From Treponema sp. (lineage in GTDB: Bacteria > Spirochaetota > Spirochaetia > Treponematales > Treponemataceae), in NCBI GenBank assembly GCA_016286535.1, contig JAEESZ010000002.1, forward strand, positions 124,001 through 188,000: DNA of 64,000 nucleotides, read 5' to 3'. Below are positions 55,300 to 64,000 of this stretch, one piece after another. The translations under genes and the position numbers were made by a program. Numbering within the stretch: position 1 is the first letter of the stretch; the number at the start of each line of letters is the position of its first letter. The notes under the pieces were generated by a model. That model worked only from the letters and a program-made list of their open reading frames with translations. It was not told the origin of the DNA and made no database searches.

Positions 55300-56889
55300 T
55301 TAATATTTAAGGCCAATACCAAAATCAATCTCATAAAGAGCACAATTTTCGCGCCAGTCGGTGTTTACAATCTTTTTTAAGAGAGTTCTTGATAAATCAA
55401 GGCCAAGGCTTCCTCTGACTGTAAAACTTGACCATTTTGCAGGATAAACAAGTACTTCAATTCCACCGGTATAAACTCCATCTTTTAAGTCAAACCAGTT
55501 CTTTGTGTATTTATTATAGAATACGGCAAAATCTATAAATGGAGATATCTGTAAATCAAAATTAAAATATCTGAAGAAAGTTTTGTTTGAAAAATGTGTT
55601 TCAAAAATATGAACAGGTATATCAAAACTAAAACAGAAGGCTGTTGGAGTCTGTAAGCTGTACCAGTCACTTACTTCGCTTGCTGTAAATTTCTGGTAAT
55701 CTCTGGCTCCTCTTAAATATCCGCCAATTTTACTTCCATCATTTTGAAAATAAATATTAGTATAGTCATAAATATCTATAAAAGCATATATTCTTCCGGC
55801 CAGTCCAAAACGGTTCATAAAATTATCAGTATTAAAGAGTGGGAAAGATTTATATACATTTAAGGATAAATTAAAGTTTGTATAAAACATTTTTCTCTGG
55901 AAATTATATTTGTAATAATTTCCTACTTCGAAATTAATACCATCCCTTAAATTTCTGTTCCAGTTAACCCTCTTTATGGCAAGACTGTGTCCTACTGTCA
56001 GATAAGGACTTGAAAGGGAAGAATTATTTATATTGATTTTATTTTTGTCAAAATTAAAGACAAAATCTACATATGGAGTGTATTGAAGGGTACTTACATT
56101 CTTTATTTCAAATATATCAATTGGAAGGCTGAATTTAACTTCTTCACCAAAATATGTTAAATCATTATATTCTGAATAATCAAAATCTCTGTTTACTGAC
56201 TGATATAAATCAAGAACATAGTTAATATTTTTCTGTTTATATTTAATTTCAATACCTGTTTTAGCATTCCATTCAGGAGACCAGTTTCCAACTTTATAAA
56301 AGAAAGAGTAATCATTTATCCATTTGAAATTAACTTTTTTAATCTTAAATGGATAATCATAATTAAAGGTAAATCCGAAATTTGTTTTTATTGGCTGGTC
56401 TTCTGATTCCTGTTCAAGTTTAAAATCAAAAGAAGCATTCATTTCATTAATTGTACCCATAAAGTTTGTATCTTTTAGTTTTAATTTAAGGGTAAAGCCT
56501 TCATTTGAATTATATTTTGGGTAGGGAAGGCCTAAAATATGAATTGAATCTTTAAGTTGAACATTTAATGTTACAGGAATAATAGAATCGGGATTTGAAT
56601 TTTCGTCTAATTTATAGGAATAAGATATTACAATTGTTTCAAAATTCCTTAAATTATTAAGTCTTAATTCATAATCTTTAATATATTCTTTTAATTCATC
56701 TTCACTATTAAAGACAATTTCTTTATCAACTGCTTCATAGTTTTCCAGCGCATAGGCCTTTGTTTGTCCCATAATTTTAGGACCACAGCCTTTGATTGTA
56801 TAATTTACATCTGTAATCTGATATTTACTTTGTGAATAAAGAGGCAAAATAAATAAGAACAAAAGCACAAGTAAAAAATATTTTTTCAT
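55300..56889 (-). CDS. Omp85-like outer membrane protein with one POTRA-like domain
   Basis: 529 residues. A signal peptide (to about 20) is followed by one POTRA-like domain (about 22-115, ending with the strand VTLNVQLKDSIHIL) and then a 400-residue region of alternating aromatic/polar strands. The join (YNSNEGFTLKLKLKDTNFMG) resembles the start of the BamA/TamA barrel, and the C-terminus ends in an aromatic strand (IDFGIGLKY). BamA has five POTRA domains, so this is a short family member. GGGAG precedes the ATG; the upstream gene is the sugar transferase, 6 nt away. Confidence 0.68.
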   Translation of the reverse strand: MKKYFLLVLLFLFILPLYSQSKYQITDVNYTIKGCGPKIMGQTKAYALENYEAVDKEIVFNSEDELKEYIKDYELRLNNLRNFETIVISYSYKLDENSNPDSIIPVTLNVQLKDSIHILGLPYPKYNSNEGFTLKLKLKDTNFMGTINEMNASFDFKLEQESEDQPIKTNFGFTFNYDYPFKIKKVNFKWINDYSFFYKVGNWSPEWNAKTGIEIKYKQKNINYVLDLYQSVNRDFDYSEYNDLTYFGEEVKFSLPIDIFEIKNVSTLQYTPYVDFVFNFDKNKININNSSLSSPYLTVGHSLAIKRVNWNRNLRDGINFEVGNYYKYNFQRKMFYTNFNLSLNVYKSFPLFNTDNFMNRFGLAGRIYAFIDIYDYTNIYFQNDGSKIGGYLRGARDYQKFTASEVSDWYSLQTPTAFCFSFDIPVHIFETHFSNKTFFRYFNFDLQISPFIDFAVFYNKYTKNWFDLKDGVYTGGIEVLVYPAKWSSFTVRGSLGLDLSRTLLKKIVNTDWRENCALYEIDFGIGLKY

Positions 56890-56895
56890 AAAGTC

Positions 56896-58359
56896 TTAGT
56901 AAGCTCCCTTTCCTTTTAAAACAACCCAGATTGTTTTAATTAAAATCCATAAATCAAGCCAGACAGACCAGTTTTGAATATAATAACCGTCGAAGTAAAT
57001 TCTTTCTTCATAAGAAGTTTCACTTCTGCCATTTACCTGCCATAATCCTGTTAAACCTGGTAAAACAGATAAAACAAAATCTTTTGCCTTTCCATATTTT
57101 TCAACTTCAGGGGCAGTTACTGGTCTTGGCCCAACCAGACTCATTTGTCCAACTAATACATTGAATAATTGTGGTAATTCATCAAGACTGGTTTTTCTTA
57201 AAATTTTTCCAATCCTTGTTACTCTCGGATCATCTACAAATTTTCTTTCAGCTTCCCACTGGGCAGCCCTTACAGGATCTGTTCTTAAAATTTCTTCAAG
57301 TATTTCCTGCGAATTAGAAACCATTGAACGGAATTTCCAGCATTTAAATTCTTTTCCGTTTTTACCAATTCTTTTGTGTCCGTAAAAAACAGGTCCCTTA
57401 GAAGTACATTTTACTAAAAGCGATAAAATTATAAATAAAGGTATCAGAATCGGTGTAAATAATAAAACAATAAAAATATCTACAAGTCTTTTTAAATAAT
57501 AATATGGCTTGATTGTAAGGTTATGTGTAGAAGAAAAGGCAATAATATCTGCAATTTCTTTTAAATGCTGTGTACAGGTAAAGGAATTTTGTTTTTTTGA
57601 TACAGAAACTGTATATCTGTAATAACTCATGATAGAAGAAAGGTCTCCTTCATAACTACAGATAAAAGCATTTTTTATTTTAAGTTCCTTTATTGCTTTA
57701 AATATTTCTGTATTGGAATTTTCAAAAATTGGAATTCCCTTATATTCCGAAAGGGAAGGTTTATTTGAATCAATTATAATTACTGGCCTGTAGCAGAAAT
57801 GCTTATTTGCAATAAGACGGTCTACGACAGGAAATGCCGAATCACCTGTTGTGTAAATAACAGCAGGTACTCCCCAGTAATTAAAACGGGCAAAAAAATG
57901 TTTTGATAAAGAACGAATGCCAGGTAAAACAGGAATTGAAAAAATAAGTGCAATTACAAGGGCAATAATAATCTGTAAATCGTGACTTTCCTTTACAATT
58001 TTTTTTGTAATCTGAATGTTCTTCATATTTGAAAAAAGAATAACCAGAATAATTATTAAAAAAGTAAAAAATACAGACTGGGTACATCTTTTTACTTCTT
58101 CTGCATGAGGAATCATAATGCCCGGATATAATCCGTTTACAATGAAAAATATTGTAAAAATTGGTAAAAAGACTGAATAGTTAATAAATGATTTGAAGTT
58201 TATACTTCCAATCGAAAATAAATTTACAATGAAAAAGCCGATACCAATGCATGCCATGAGCATAAAAATATCAACAAAAAATAATGACAATCCGCATTTA
58301 AATGAACTGGTTGATTTATATTTTTCTTTAAAATGTATTTTAAACTCTTCTGTTGTCAT
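56896..58359 (-). CDS. Polyprenyl-phosphate sugar-1-phosphate transferase (WbaP-like)
   Basis: 487 residues from the ATG at 58359; an ATG 12 codons upstream (58395) is possible, and neither has a ribosome site. Four N-terminal transmembrane helices, a nucleotide-fold middle, a fifth helix (about 288-315) and the catalytic sugar transferase domain (KFRSMV, DPRVTRIGKILRKTSLDELPQL and VGPRPV, PGLTGLWQV). It moves a sugar phosphate from a UDP-sugar onto undecaprenyl phosphate, the first step of a surface glycan. Neighbours: Wzi-like barrel and RfbD. Confidence 0.92.
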   Translation of the reverse strand: MTTEEFKIHFKEKYKSTSSFKCGLSLFFVDIFMLMACIGIGFFIVNLFSIGSINFKSFINYSVFLPIFTIFFIVNGLYPGIMIPHAEEVKRCTQSVFFTFLIIILVILFSNMKNIQITKKIVKESHDLQIIIALVIALIFSIPVLPGIRSLSKHFFARFNYWGVPAVIYTTGDSAFPVVDRLIANKHFCYRPVIIIDSNKPSLSEYKGIPIFENSNTEIFKAIKELKIKNAFICSYEGDLSSIMSYYRYTVSVSKKQNSFTCTQHLKEIADIIAFSSTHNLTIKPYYYLKRLVDIFIVLLFTPILIPLFIILSLLVKCTSKGPVFYGHKRIGKNGKEFKCWKFRSMVSNSQEILEEILRTDPVRAAQWEAERKFVDDPRVTRIGKILRKTSLDELPQLFNVLVGQMSLVGPRPVTAPEVEKYGKAKDFVLSVLPGLTGLWQVNGRSETSYEERIYFDGYYIQNWSVWLDLWILIKTIWVVLKGKGAY

Positions 58360-58365
58360 AATAAA

Positions 58366-58394
58366 ATTATATAACCCTTTCCAGAAATTTTCCA
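58366..58394 (-). promoter_or_regulatory. Promoter of the sugar transferase gene
   Basis: On the minus strand TGGAAA (58389-58394) and TATAAT (58366-58371) are 17 nt apart. The -10 ends 6 nt before the ATG at 58359, so the mRNA would be leaderless. It lies 20 nt from a tandem repeat array. Confidence 0.55.
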
Positions 58395-58414
58395 TATTAT
58401 TATAGAAAGGAATT

Positions 58415-58478
58415 TATAAATTATAATCTGTATAAATTATAATCTGTATAAATTATAATCTGTATAAATTATAATCTG
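58415..58478. repeat. Four exact 16-bp tandem repeats
   Basis: TATAAATTATAATCTG occurs four times without a change. The unit overlaps the end of the Wzi-like gene: read on the minus strand the outermost copy provides the last codons (Tyr-Arg-Leu) and the TAA stop. The array lies just upstream of the sugar transferase promoter, and each copy holds a TATAAT on both strands. Confidence 0.95.
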
Positions 58479-60199
58479 TAATTCAATTCGAGATTAATAT
58501 GGAAATTATGCCAGTATGTGTATTCTCTATAAGCCCCGTTTGATGAAAGTCCGGGATTATATAAAGGATTAATTATAAGATTATATACAAAAGCTCCTTT
58601 TACAGTCAGATTTGAAGGTAAAAACCATAAGGTTTCTACACCAGTATAAAAGTTTGCCTTATAGGCTGTAAACCAGCGTTTTGCCCTATCTGTTGAGCTG
58701 GTTCCCCATAAAATCTGGTAATTTACATAGCCGTTATCGGGATTATTTCTTCCAATAAAGAATTTATCATAGCCGTGAGGGGAATACAGGGTATAAGATA
58801 AATACTGGCTGTTTCCGCCATAGCCTAAACCGCTTCCAAGCCATTGCCCCTTATTGGTATGGCCCTGTTTTACCTGATAATGTGTTCCAAAATTGTAGGC
58901 GGCAGGCCAGTTGTAGTAGTCGCGGCTTCCTTCGCTGCTGTTCCATTCAAATTCCAGAAGTCCTTTTACCTTAGGATATTTCTTAAAATTAAAGGATTTT
59001 CTAAGTCCTACAGTATATGCCATAGTGTGGAAAGGATATCTTGCATATTCATAAAAAGAAAATCCGCCGGGTAAAAAATCATCAATTGCCAGTTCTGCAT
59101 AAGTTTCAAGGCCGACTTTTTCAAAAATCCAGTCAAAAGTAAAGGAAACTTTCTGATCTTCTCCCTGCACATCACTTGAAGTTGAAGTTTTAAGGGTATT
59201 ATCTGAATAAAAAGGATTAAGATAATAAATCCATTTTGAGTCTCCCCAGTAGTTCATACAGGTTTTTGTAATTCCAAGCGAAAAGCCTTCCATAAATGAA
59301 GGTGCATAAGATAGAGAAAAGAGGGTAAACTGCCTTAAATCATTTGAAGAATCACTATCATAATAATCTGATTCCTGTAACTGGCCGGTAAAAGTATGGA
59401 ATTCAATATCTCCGGCGTAAATATTGGTAAAAGGAATATATAATCGGGTACGGTTTAAGCCTATGTCCAGCTTTGGAAAAGATGCTGCATTATTTGAAAG
59501 AAGCATAGGATTTAAGATTGCAGGACCAATCCATACCGCCTGAGTTCCAAAACCAATTGTAAAGTTATAAAAATTATAACGAATATCGGTATCGCCAAAA
59601 TCAAACTGAGAAAAAGCAGAATCTCCATAGCGTTGAACAGAATCTGCAGATAAATACCAGTGACTGTATTCTGAATAGCCGGTGGTTTTTGAAAGTTCCA
59701 GCTCCATTATATCAAAGTCAAGGTTCTGGCTGTAATTCATCTGAGGTTTTACGGTAATTTCAAGGCCAAAGGCTTTTATTGTTGCTCCCGTAGAAAAAGA
59801 AGAATTATAGCCCCGGCCCTGCCATAAAGCGCCGTCATTCTGGCCAAAGGGAGCCTTACTGTTATAGGAGTTGTACCAGTCAGGACCATGAATTTTTACC
59901 AGAAGATTTTGATTTATACCATTTAAAAACCAGTTGGATTTTGAAAAATTAAAATCCATTTTATATAGGCCGCTTAGATTTTCTTTATTCCATACTAATT
60001 CTTCAGAGCTTTCTTCTGTTTCATAAATGGCATTTGAAAGGGAGCGGTAAGTGATATAATTTCTACTGCTAAGTCCATCAAGAATCAAAAATTCATAATA
60101 ATTTTCCTGAAAAGACTTTAATACTTCCTGAGAAAAAAGAGAAAAAAATCCTGTTAAAAACAAAATTAAAAATGAGGTTTTTCTTTTACAAAGGCTCAA
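58469..60199 (-). CDS. Wzi-family capsule assembly-like outer membrane protein
   Basis: 576 residues from a TTG with AGGA about 8 nt upstream, 14 nt inside the rfbD end. A signal peptide (to about 25, GFFSLFSQ) is followed by an early helical part and a long beta-barrel with aromatic-rich strands. The segment GFGTQAVWIGPAILNPMLLS with SNNAASFPKLDIGL matches the Wzi pattern. Wzi is an outer membrane lectin that anchors capsule in E. coli; here it would bind a surface glycan. The last codons lie in a 16-bp tandem repeat. Confidence 0.78.
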   Translation of the reverse strand: MSLCKRKTSFLILFLTGFFSLFSQEVLKSFQENYYEFLILDGLSSRNYITYRSLSNAIYETEESSEELVWNKENLSGLYKMDFNFSKSNWFLNGINQNLLVKIHGPDWYNSYNSKAPFGQNDGALWQGRGYNSSFSTGATIKAFGLEITVKPQMNYSQNLDFDIMELELSKTTGYSEYSHWYLSADSVQRYGDSAFSQFDFGDTDIRYNFYNFTIGFGTQAVWIGPAILNPMLLSNNAASFPKLDIGLNRTRLYIPFTNIYAGDIEFHTFTGQLQESDYYDSDSSNDLRQFTLFSLSYAPSFMEGFSLGITKTCMNYWGDSKWIYYLNPFYSDNTLKTSTSSDVQGEDQKVSFTFDWIFEKVGLETYAELAIDDFLPGGFSFYEYARYPFHTMAYTVGLRKSFNFKKYPKVKGLLEFEWNSSEGSRDYYNWPAAYNFGTHYQVKQGHTNKGQWLGSGLGYGGNSQYLSYTLYSPHGYDKFFIGRNNPDNGYVNYQILWGTSSTDRAKRWFTAYKANFYTGVETLWFLPSNLTVKGAFVYNLIINPLYNPGLSSNGAYREYTYWHNFHINLELNYRL

Positions 60200-61136
60200 A
60201 TCGGTTTCCTTTTATGAATTTTTCAAGGCTCTGCTGCCATGGTGAAAGTTTAATTTTTAATTCTTTACAGATTTTATCTTTTGATAAAACAGAATAGGCA
60301 GGTCTTTTTACTTTTGCGCCATATTCTTCTGTTGTGCAGGATTCCACCTTACAATCGCCGCTTATCCTGTCGTATTTTTTACCAAGTTTTTGAATTTCCT
60401 GAGCAAATTCAAACCAGGAAGTAGAGCCGCCGTTTGTAAAGTGATAGATTCCGTAAGATGGAATTGAGTTTTTGCCAAAGAATGATTTTGCATTTTCAGA
60501 TTTTTTAATGATTTCTATAATTACTTCTGCAAGATCCAGGGCACATGTTGGACTTCCAAACTGATCATTTACAACTTTTATAGAATCTTTTGAATTCATT
60601 AATTTTGTCATAGTATAAACAAAGTTTTTACCGTTATAACCATAAAGCCAGGCTGTACGCAGAATGTAATAGGTATTCATTTCTTTTGCAATTTCATCTT
60701 CACCGGCAGATTTTGTTGCTCCATAAACTCCGAGAGGACATTTAGGCATATCTTCTGTATAAGGTTCTTTTGCATTTCCGTCAAAAACATAATCTGTAGA
60801 AATATGAATTAATTTTGCTCCAATGCTTCTTGCAAGTCTTGCAATATTTAAGGTTCCAGTATGATTAAGCTTTGTGGCAAGTTCAACATCTTCTTCTGCC
60901 TTATCAACATTTGTGTAGGCAGAACAGTTTATAATCCACTTTACCTGTCTTTCTGTTCTGGACAATTTAGAAGGAAAATATGATGCAGTTTCAATTCCTT
61001 TTATAAAAGAATTAAGGGCATCAAAATCTGTAATATCAACTTCTTTATCGGTTCCCACCCATGGCAATTTATTTTCTTCCAGTTGTTTTGCAACCTCACT
61101 TCCCAGCATTCCTTTACAACCAATAAGCCATATCAT
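60186..61136 (-). CDS. rfbD: dTDP-4-dehydrorhamnose reductase
   Basis: 316 residues. The Rossmann NADPH loop is at the start (IGCKGMLGSEV), followed by HISTDYVFDG and the YxxxK pair Y138/K142 (VYGATKSAGE). It reduces the last intermediate to dTDP-L-rhamnose. GGAG precedes the ATG. The other Rml genes are not in the window. It overlaps the Wzi-like gene by 14 nt, and so probably supplies rhamnose to the same glycan. Confidence 0.94.
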   Translation of the reverse strand: MIWLIGCKGMLGSEVAKQLEENKLPWVGTDKEVDITDFDALNSFIKGIETASYFPSKLSRTERQVKWIINCSAYTNVDKAEEDVELATKLNHTGTLNIARLARSIGAKLIHISTDYVFDGNAKEPYTEDMPKCPLGVYGATKSAGEDEIAKEMNTYYILRTAWLYGYNGKNFVYTMTKLMNSKDSIKVVNDQFGSPTCALDLAEVIIEIIKKSENAKSFFGKNSIPSYGIYHFTNGGSTSWFEFAQEIQKLGKKYDRISGDCKVESCTTEEYGAKVKRPAYSVLSKDKICKELKIKLSPWQQSLEKFIKGNRFEPL

Positions 61137-61154
61137 AATTTTTCTCCAGTTTTT

Positions 61155-61877
61155 TTATATTTTTGAAAAAATAAAATTACAGAAAGTTTTAATCCTGTTT
61201 ATAAAAGAAGTTTCGATTCTTTCTGTAAAGAAAGGAATTCTTGGAGCATTAACTCCACCAATTCCGTATAAAATCCAGTTATCGTCATCCCTAAAAAGTA
61301 AAATGCACATTCTCATTTTTTTAGGAGATACACAGTCAAATTTATTAAGATAAGTAAGTTTATTCAAGTTTACGCTGTTATATAAAACTGCATTCTCTTC
61401 CACGGTAACTTCAATTAATTCATCTACGGTTCCAAAAGGAAGCATTTCAAGGTCAGCTCTGATACTGGTAAAGTTGTCCTGGGTCTGACTTTCTTTTATA
61501 ACGGCTGATGAATATAAATCATAATACCTTTCATTTCTTTCTGACCAGTAAGGAATACCGGCATAATCAGGAACATTGAACAAAAGTTCTGATAATTTTG
61601 CAGGTAAATCTTCATTTCCCTGGTAAGGCCTTATCTGAATAACTTCTGCAAGATATTTTGGAGAAAGACTGTCAAAAATATCTATGAGTTTTTTTGTTAA
61701 AGGCGAAAAATCAGCTTTTAAGCAGATATTTTTTTTGTAATCTATATTTCTGATAAGAATTTCACCATTTTGCAGGGACTGTAATTCATTCTCAGAGATT
61801 TTCTTATTAAAAGGATGAGACCAGGCATTAAAGCTGATAAAAAGTAATATAAAAAATAATAATGTTTTGTTTTTCAT
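61155..61877 (-). CDS. Exported protein of unknown function
   Basis: 241 residues from the ATG at 61877, chosen for AGAGG before it and the clean signal peptide (to about 20, FNAWSHP); the frame is open 18 codons further. The mature part includes PYWSERNERYYDLYSSAVI and a C-terminal strand region (MRMCILLFRDDDNWILYGIGG). Not recognised. TATAAT lies about 24 nt upstream of the start, so it may be the first gene of the rfbD transcript. Confidence 0.68.
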   Translation of the reverse strand: MKNKTLLFFILLFISFNAWSHPFNKKISENELQSLQNGEILIRNIDYKKNICLKADFSPLTKKLIDIFDSLSPKYLAEVIQIRPYQGNEDLPAKLSELLFNVPDYAGIPYWSERNERYYDLYSSAVIKESQTQDNFTSIRADLEMLPFGTVDELIEVTVEENAVLYNSVNLNKLTYLNKFDCVSPKKMRMCILLFRDDDNWILYGIGGVNAPRIPFFTERIETSFINRIKTFCNFIFSKI

Positions 61878-62002
61878 AAATAAACCTCTTAAATTATAGT
61901 TTTTTTTCGTTACAGTTGCAATGATAACCAAACTTTTAGACTTTAGTTACTGTTTTTAAAATAAGAAAATTCTTAAAATTTCTATAAATCTATGCGCAAT
62001 AG

Positions 62003-62011
62003 TGATATAAT
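62003..62011 (+). promoter_or_regulatory. Extended -10 promoter of the aminotransferase gene
   Basis: TGATATAAT, an exact extended -10 box, ends 8 nt before the ATG at 62020. No clear -35 box and no Shine-Dalgarno sequence are present, so the transcript is probably leaderless or nearly so. Confidence 0.55.
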
Positions 62012-62019
62012 TAGGTATT

Positions 62020-63213
62020 ATGATTTCACGGAAAGTAAAAGCAATTGTAGAAAGTCCATCTAACGGGGTAATCCGTAAGATGTTTGAAGAAGGTGCACTT
62101 TTAAAACAAAAATATGGTGCAGATAAAGTATATGATTTTAGTATTGGAAATCCAGATTTAGATCCACCTCAAAAGGTTGTTGATGCAGTAATGGAAGTTG
62201 CTGCAGATAGAAGTCATTTAAGACATGGTTATATGCCAAATGCAGGCTATAAAGAAACCCGCGAAGCAATGGCTCAGAAAACAGCCCTTGAACAGGGATG
62301 CCCGGTCGATTTTTCTAATGTTGTAATGGAAGTTGGGGCTGGGGGAGCCCTTAATGTTGTTTTAAAAACAATTTTAAATGATGATGATGAAATTGTAATT
62401 CCTTGTCCTTATTTTGCTGAATACAACAATTATATTCACAATCATAATGGAAAAGTTGTAGCCGTAAAAACAACAGAAGACTTTAGTCTTGATGTAAATG
62501 CAATTAAAGCAGCCCTCAATTCAAAAACTGCAGCTGTTTTAATCAATTCACCTAATAATCCGTCTGGAAGAATCTATTCTGAGGAAGAGATTATAGAACT
62601 TTCAAAAGTTCTGAAAGAATTTGGAAAAGCAAACGGCAGGTATCCTTATTTAATTTGTGATGAACCTTACAGGGTTATAACTTACAATAATAAAAAGGTT
62701 GCCTCTGTATTTGATAAATATGAATATGCGGTAATTGCAACTTCTTTTGCAAAAAATTTAAGTCTCCCTGGAGAACGAATAGGATATTTGTGTATAAATC
62801 CTGTCTGCCCTGAAAAGGCTGATTTTATTGCAGGTGCAATTTTCTGTACCCGTGTACTCGGTTATGTTAATTCACCGGCTTTCTTCCAGAAGGTTATAGC
62901 AAAATCCTGGGACGCGGAGTGCGATTTTTCGACTTACGAAAAGCGTATGCGCGAAATCTGCAAAGTAATGGATTATGCAGGTCTTAAATATGCAAAGCCG
63001 GAAGGAGCCTTTTATTTATGGGTAAAAGTTCCTGATAAGTGGAATGATGATGATATGGCTTTTACAAATCACTTGAAAAAATACAATATTCTTTGTGCAC
63101 CGGGAAGCGGTTTTGCCGGTAAGGGCTGGTTCAGAATTGCCTACTGTTGTTCTGAACAAAGCATTTTAAATTCAAAAGAGGCTTTTAAAAAAGCAGTTGA
63201 AGAGGGAGAGTAA
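62020..63213 (+). CDS. Class I/II PLP-dependent aminotransferase
   Basis: 397 residues. The PLP lysine is K245 (TSFAKNLSLPGERIGY), the aspartate of the PLP ring is in LICDEPYR, and the substrate arginine region is near the C-terminus (GWFRIAYCC). SPNNPSGRIY is also typical. Substrate cannot be told; aspartate/alanine-type enzymes share these motifs. It precedes glgA by 2 nt, and the two are probably co-transcribed. Confidence 0.93.
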   Translation: MISRKVKAIVESPSNGVIRKMFEEGALLKQKYGADKVYDFSIGNPDLDPPQKVVDAVMEVAADRSHLRHGYMPNAGYKETREAMAQKTALEQGCPVDFSNVVMEVGAGGALNVVLKTILNDDDEIVIPCPYFAEYNNYIHNHNGKVVAVKTTEDFSLDVNAIKAALNSKTAAVLINSPNNPSGRIYSEEEIIELSKVLKEFGKANGRYPYLICDEPYRVITYNNKKVASVFDKYEYAVIATSFAKNLSLPGERIGYLCINPVCPEKADFIAGAIFCTRVLGYVNSPAFFQKVIAKSWDAECDFSTYEKRMREICKVMDYAGLKYAKPEGAFYLWVKVPDKWNDDDMAFTNHLKKYNILCAPGSGFAGKGWFRIAYCCSEQSILNSKEAFKKAVEEGE

Positions 63214-63215
63214 TT

Positions 63216-64000
63216 ATGAAAATCCTTATGGTTACGTCTGAAACAGTTCCGTTCGCAAAAACAGGTGGACTGGCAGATGCTGTTAGTGCTCTTGCAATCA
63301 GTTTAAGAAAAAAGGGACATGATGTAAGAATCATTATGCCAAGATATTATAAGATTGACCGGTCAAAACTTAAGGCTATAGATGAACCTGTTGCTGTTGC
63401 TGCAGGAACTATTGAAACCTGGGTAAAGTTTTATCAGTCAACCTTACCAGATTCAGATGTGCCTGTTTATTTTATTGATCATGAACAGGCATATGGCCGC
63501 GACGGTATTTACGGAACTAAGGCGGAACCAGATTTTCATGATAATCCTTACAGAAGTGCACTTTTGTGTCACGGAGCCTTTCAGCTCTGCCGTTTTTTAG
63601 GCTGGTATCCTGATATTATGCATGCCCATGACTGGTTCTGCGCATTAGTACCTGTCCTTTTAAAATGTGTATGCCGTAACGGATATTTTGCTCATACTTC
63701 TTCTGTATTTACAATTCATAATTTAGGCTACCAGGGTGTATATGGCAAGGATTCTTTCCCTGCTTTAGGTCTTGACTGGAACTTATATTATGGAGCAGGA
63801 CTTGAACACCACGGTGCAATAAATCTTTTGCAGTCTGCACTTTCATGTGCAGACATGATTACAACTGTTTCTCCTACCTATGCAAATGAGATTCAGACAA
63901 TGGAAGGAGGCTTTGGCCTCGATGGTCTTCTCAGAGTCCGCTCAGATTGTGTAAAAGGCGTTTTAAACGGCTGCGATTTAGAAACCTGGAATCCAAAAAA
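63216..64000 (+). CDS. glgA: Glycogen synthase, N-terminal part
   Basis: 261 full codons to the right edge. The ADP-glucose binding loop is at the start (K15-TGGLAD), with MHAHDWFCAL and FTIHNLGYQG typical of GT5 glycogen synthases. It builds alpha-1,4-glucan from ADP-glucose. A GAGGGAGAG ribosome site lies within the end of the aminotransferase gene. The C-terminal domain is outside the window. Confidence 0.96.
   Translation, partial: MKILMVTSETVPFAKTGGLADAVSALAISLRKKGHDVRIIMPRYYKIDRSKLKAIDEPVAVAAGTIETWVKFYQSTLPDSDVPVYFIDHEQAYGRDGIYGTKAEPDFHDNPYRSALLCHGAFQLCRFLGWYPDIMHAHDWFCALVPVLLKCVCRNGYFAHTSSVFTIHNLGYQGVYGKDSFPALGLDWNLYYGAGLEHHGAINLLQSALSCADMITTVSPTYANEIQTMEGGFGLDGLLRVRSDCVKGVLNGCDLETWNPK

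Noticed and set aside
58415..58478. CRISPR-like array
   Set aside because: Repeats are 16 bp and directly adjacent without spacers, and no cas genes are near.

Overview
The window comes from a low-GC spirochete, most likely a Treponema of the rumen/gut type. Three things point there. First, the flagellar operon order flbD-motA-motB-fliL-fliM-fliY-fliO-fliP-fliQ-fliR-flhB-flhA-flhF-flhG-orf-fliA follows the treponemal fla operon from motA to the sigma-28 gene. Second, a V-type ATPase operon has the spirochete gene order E-DUF2764-A-B-D-I-K. Third, the isoleucyl-tRNA synthetase is of the eukaryote-like type and two Maf-like (DUF115) proteins lie side by side. The assignment is inferred from gene content only.

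Layout. 1-3521: the end of a YesM-type histidine kinase, a YesN-type AraC response regulator and an overlapping solute-binding lipoprotein. 3518-6027 (-): a family 8 glycosyltransferase and two PlsC-like acyltransferases. 6130-12813 (+): a TPR-like secreted protein, ileS, a lipoprotein, a long uracil phosphoribosyltransferase and a TPR lipoprotein. 12797-20996 (-): a tight five-gene operon with a very acidic repeat protein, a protein of unknown function, two DUF115 proteins and a degenerate GGDEF membrane protein. 21148-27059: an FtsB-like protein, an exported protein, smpB, signal peptidase I, hemW and an OmpR-type two-component system. 27222-44376: the flagellar motor/export operon with sigma-28, a Jag_N-FapA protein and two small accessory genes. 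44414-45478: galM. 45527-52855: the V-ATPase operon, followed by an array of hairpins and a strong terminator. 53083-55293: ispG and a TPR protein. 55300-61877 (-): an envelope polysaccharide/outer-membrane cluster (Omp85-like barrel, sugar-phosphate transferase, Wzi-like barrel, rfbD, exported protein). 62020-64000: an aminotransferase and the start of glgA.

The flagellar block builds and switches the motor and export gate, and ends with the sigma factor for late flagellar genes. The DUF115 pair may modify flagellin. The Omp85-like, sugar transferase, Wzi-like and RfbD proteins look like a surface glycan pathway. No tRNA, rRNA, CRISPR array, prophage or insertion sequence was seen. No stretch longer than about 230 bases lacks a gene.

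Points most worth following: several genes have a TATAAT-like box only 5-8 nt before a start codon that lacks a Shine-Dalgarno sequence, suggesting leaderless mRNAs; signal peptidase I has Arg where the catalytic Lys is expected; the V-ATPase K subunit carries the Na+-site residues; four exact 16-bp repeats sit between the Wzi-like and sugar transferase genes; and a tandem hairpin array follows atpK.
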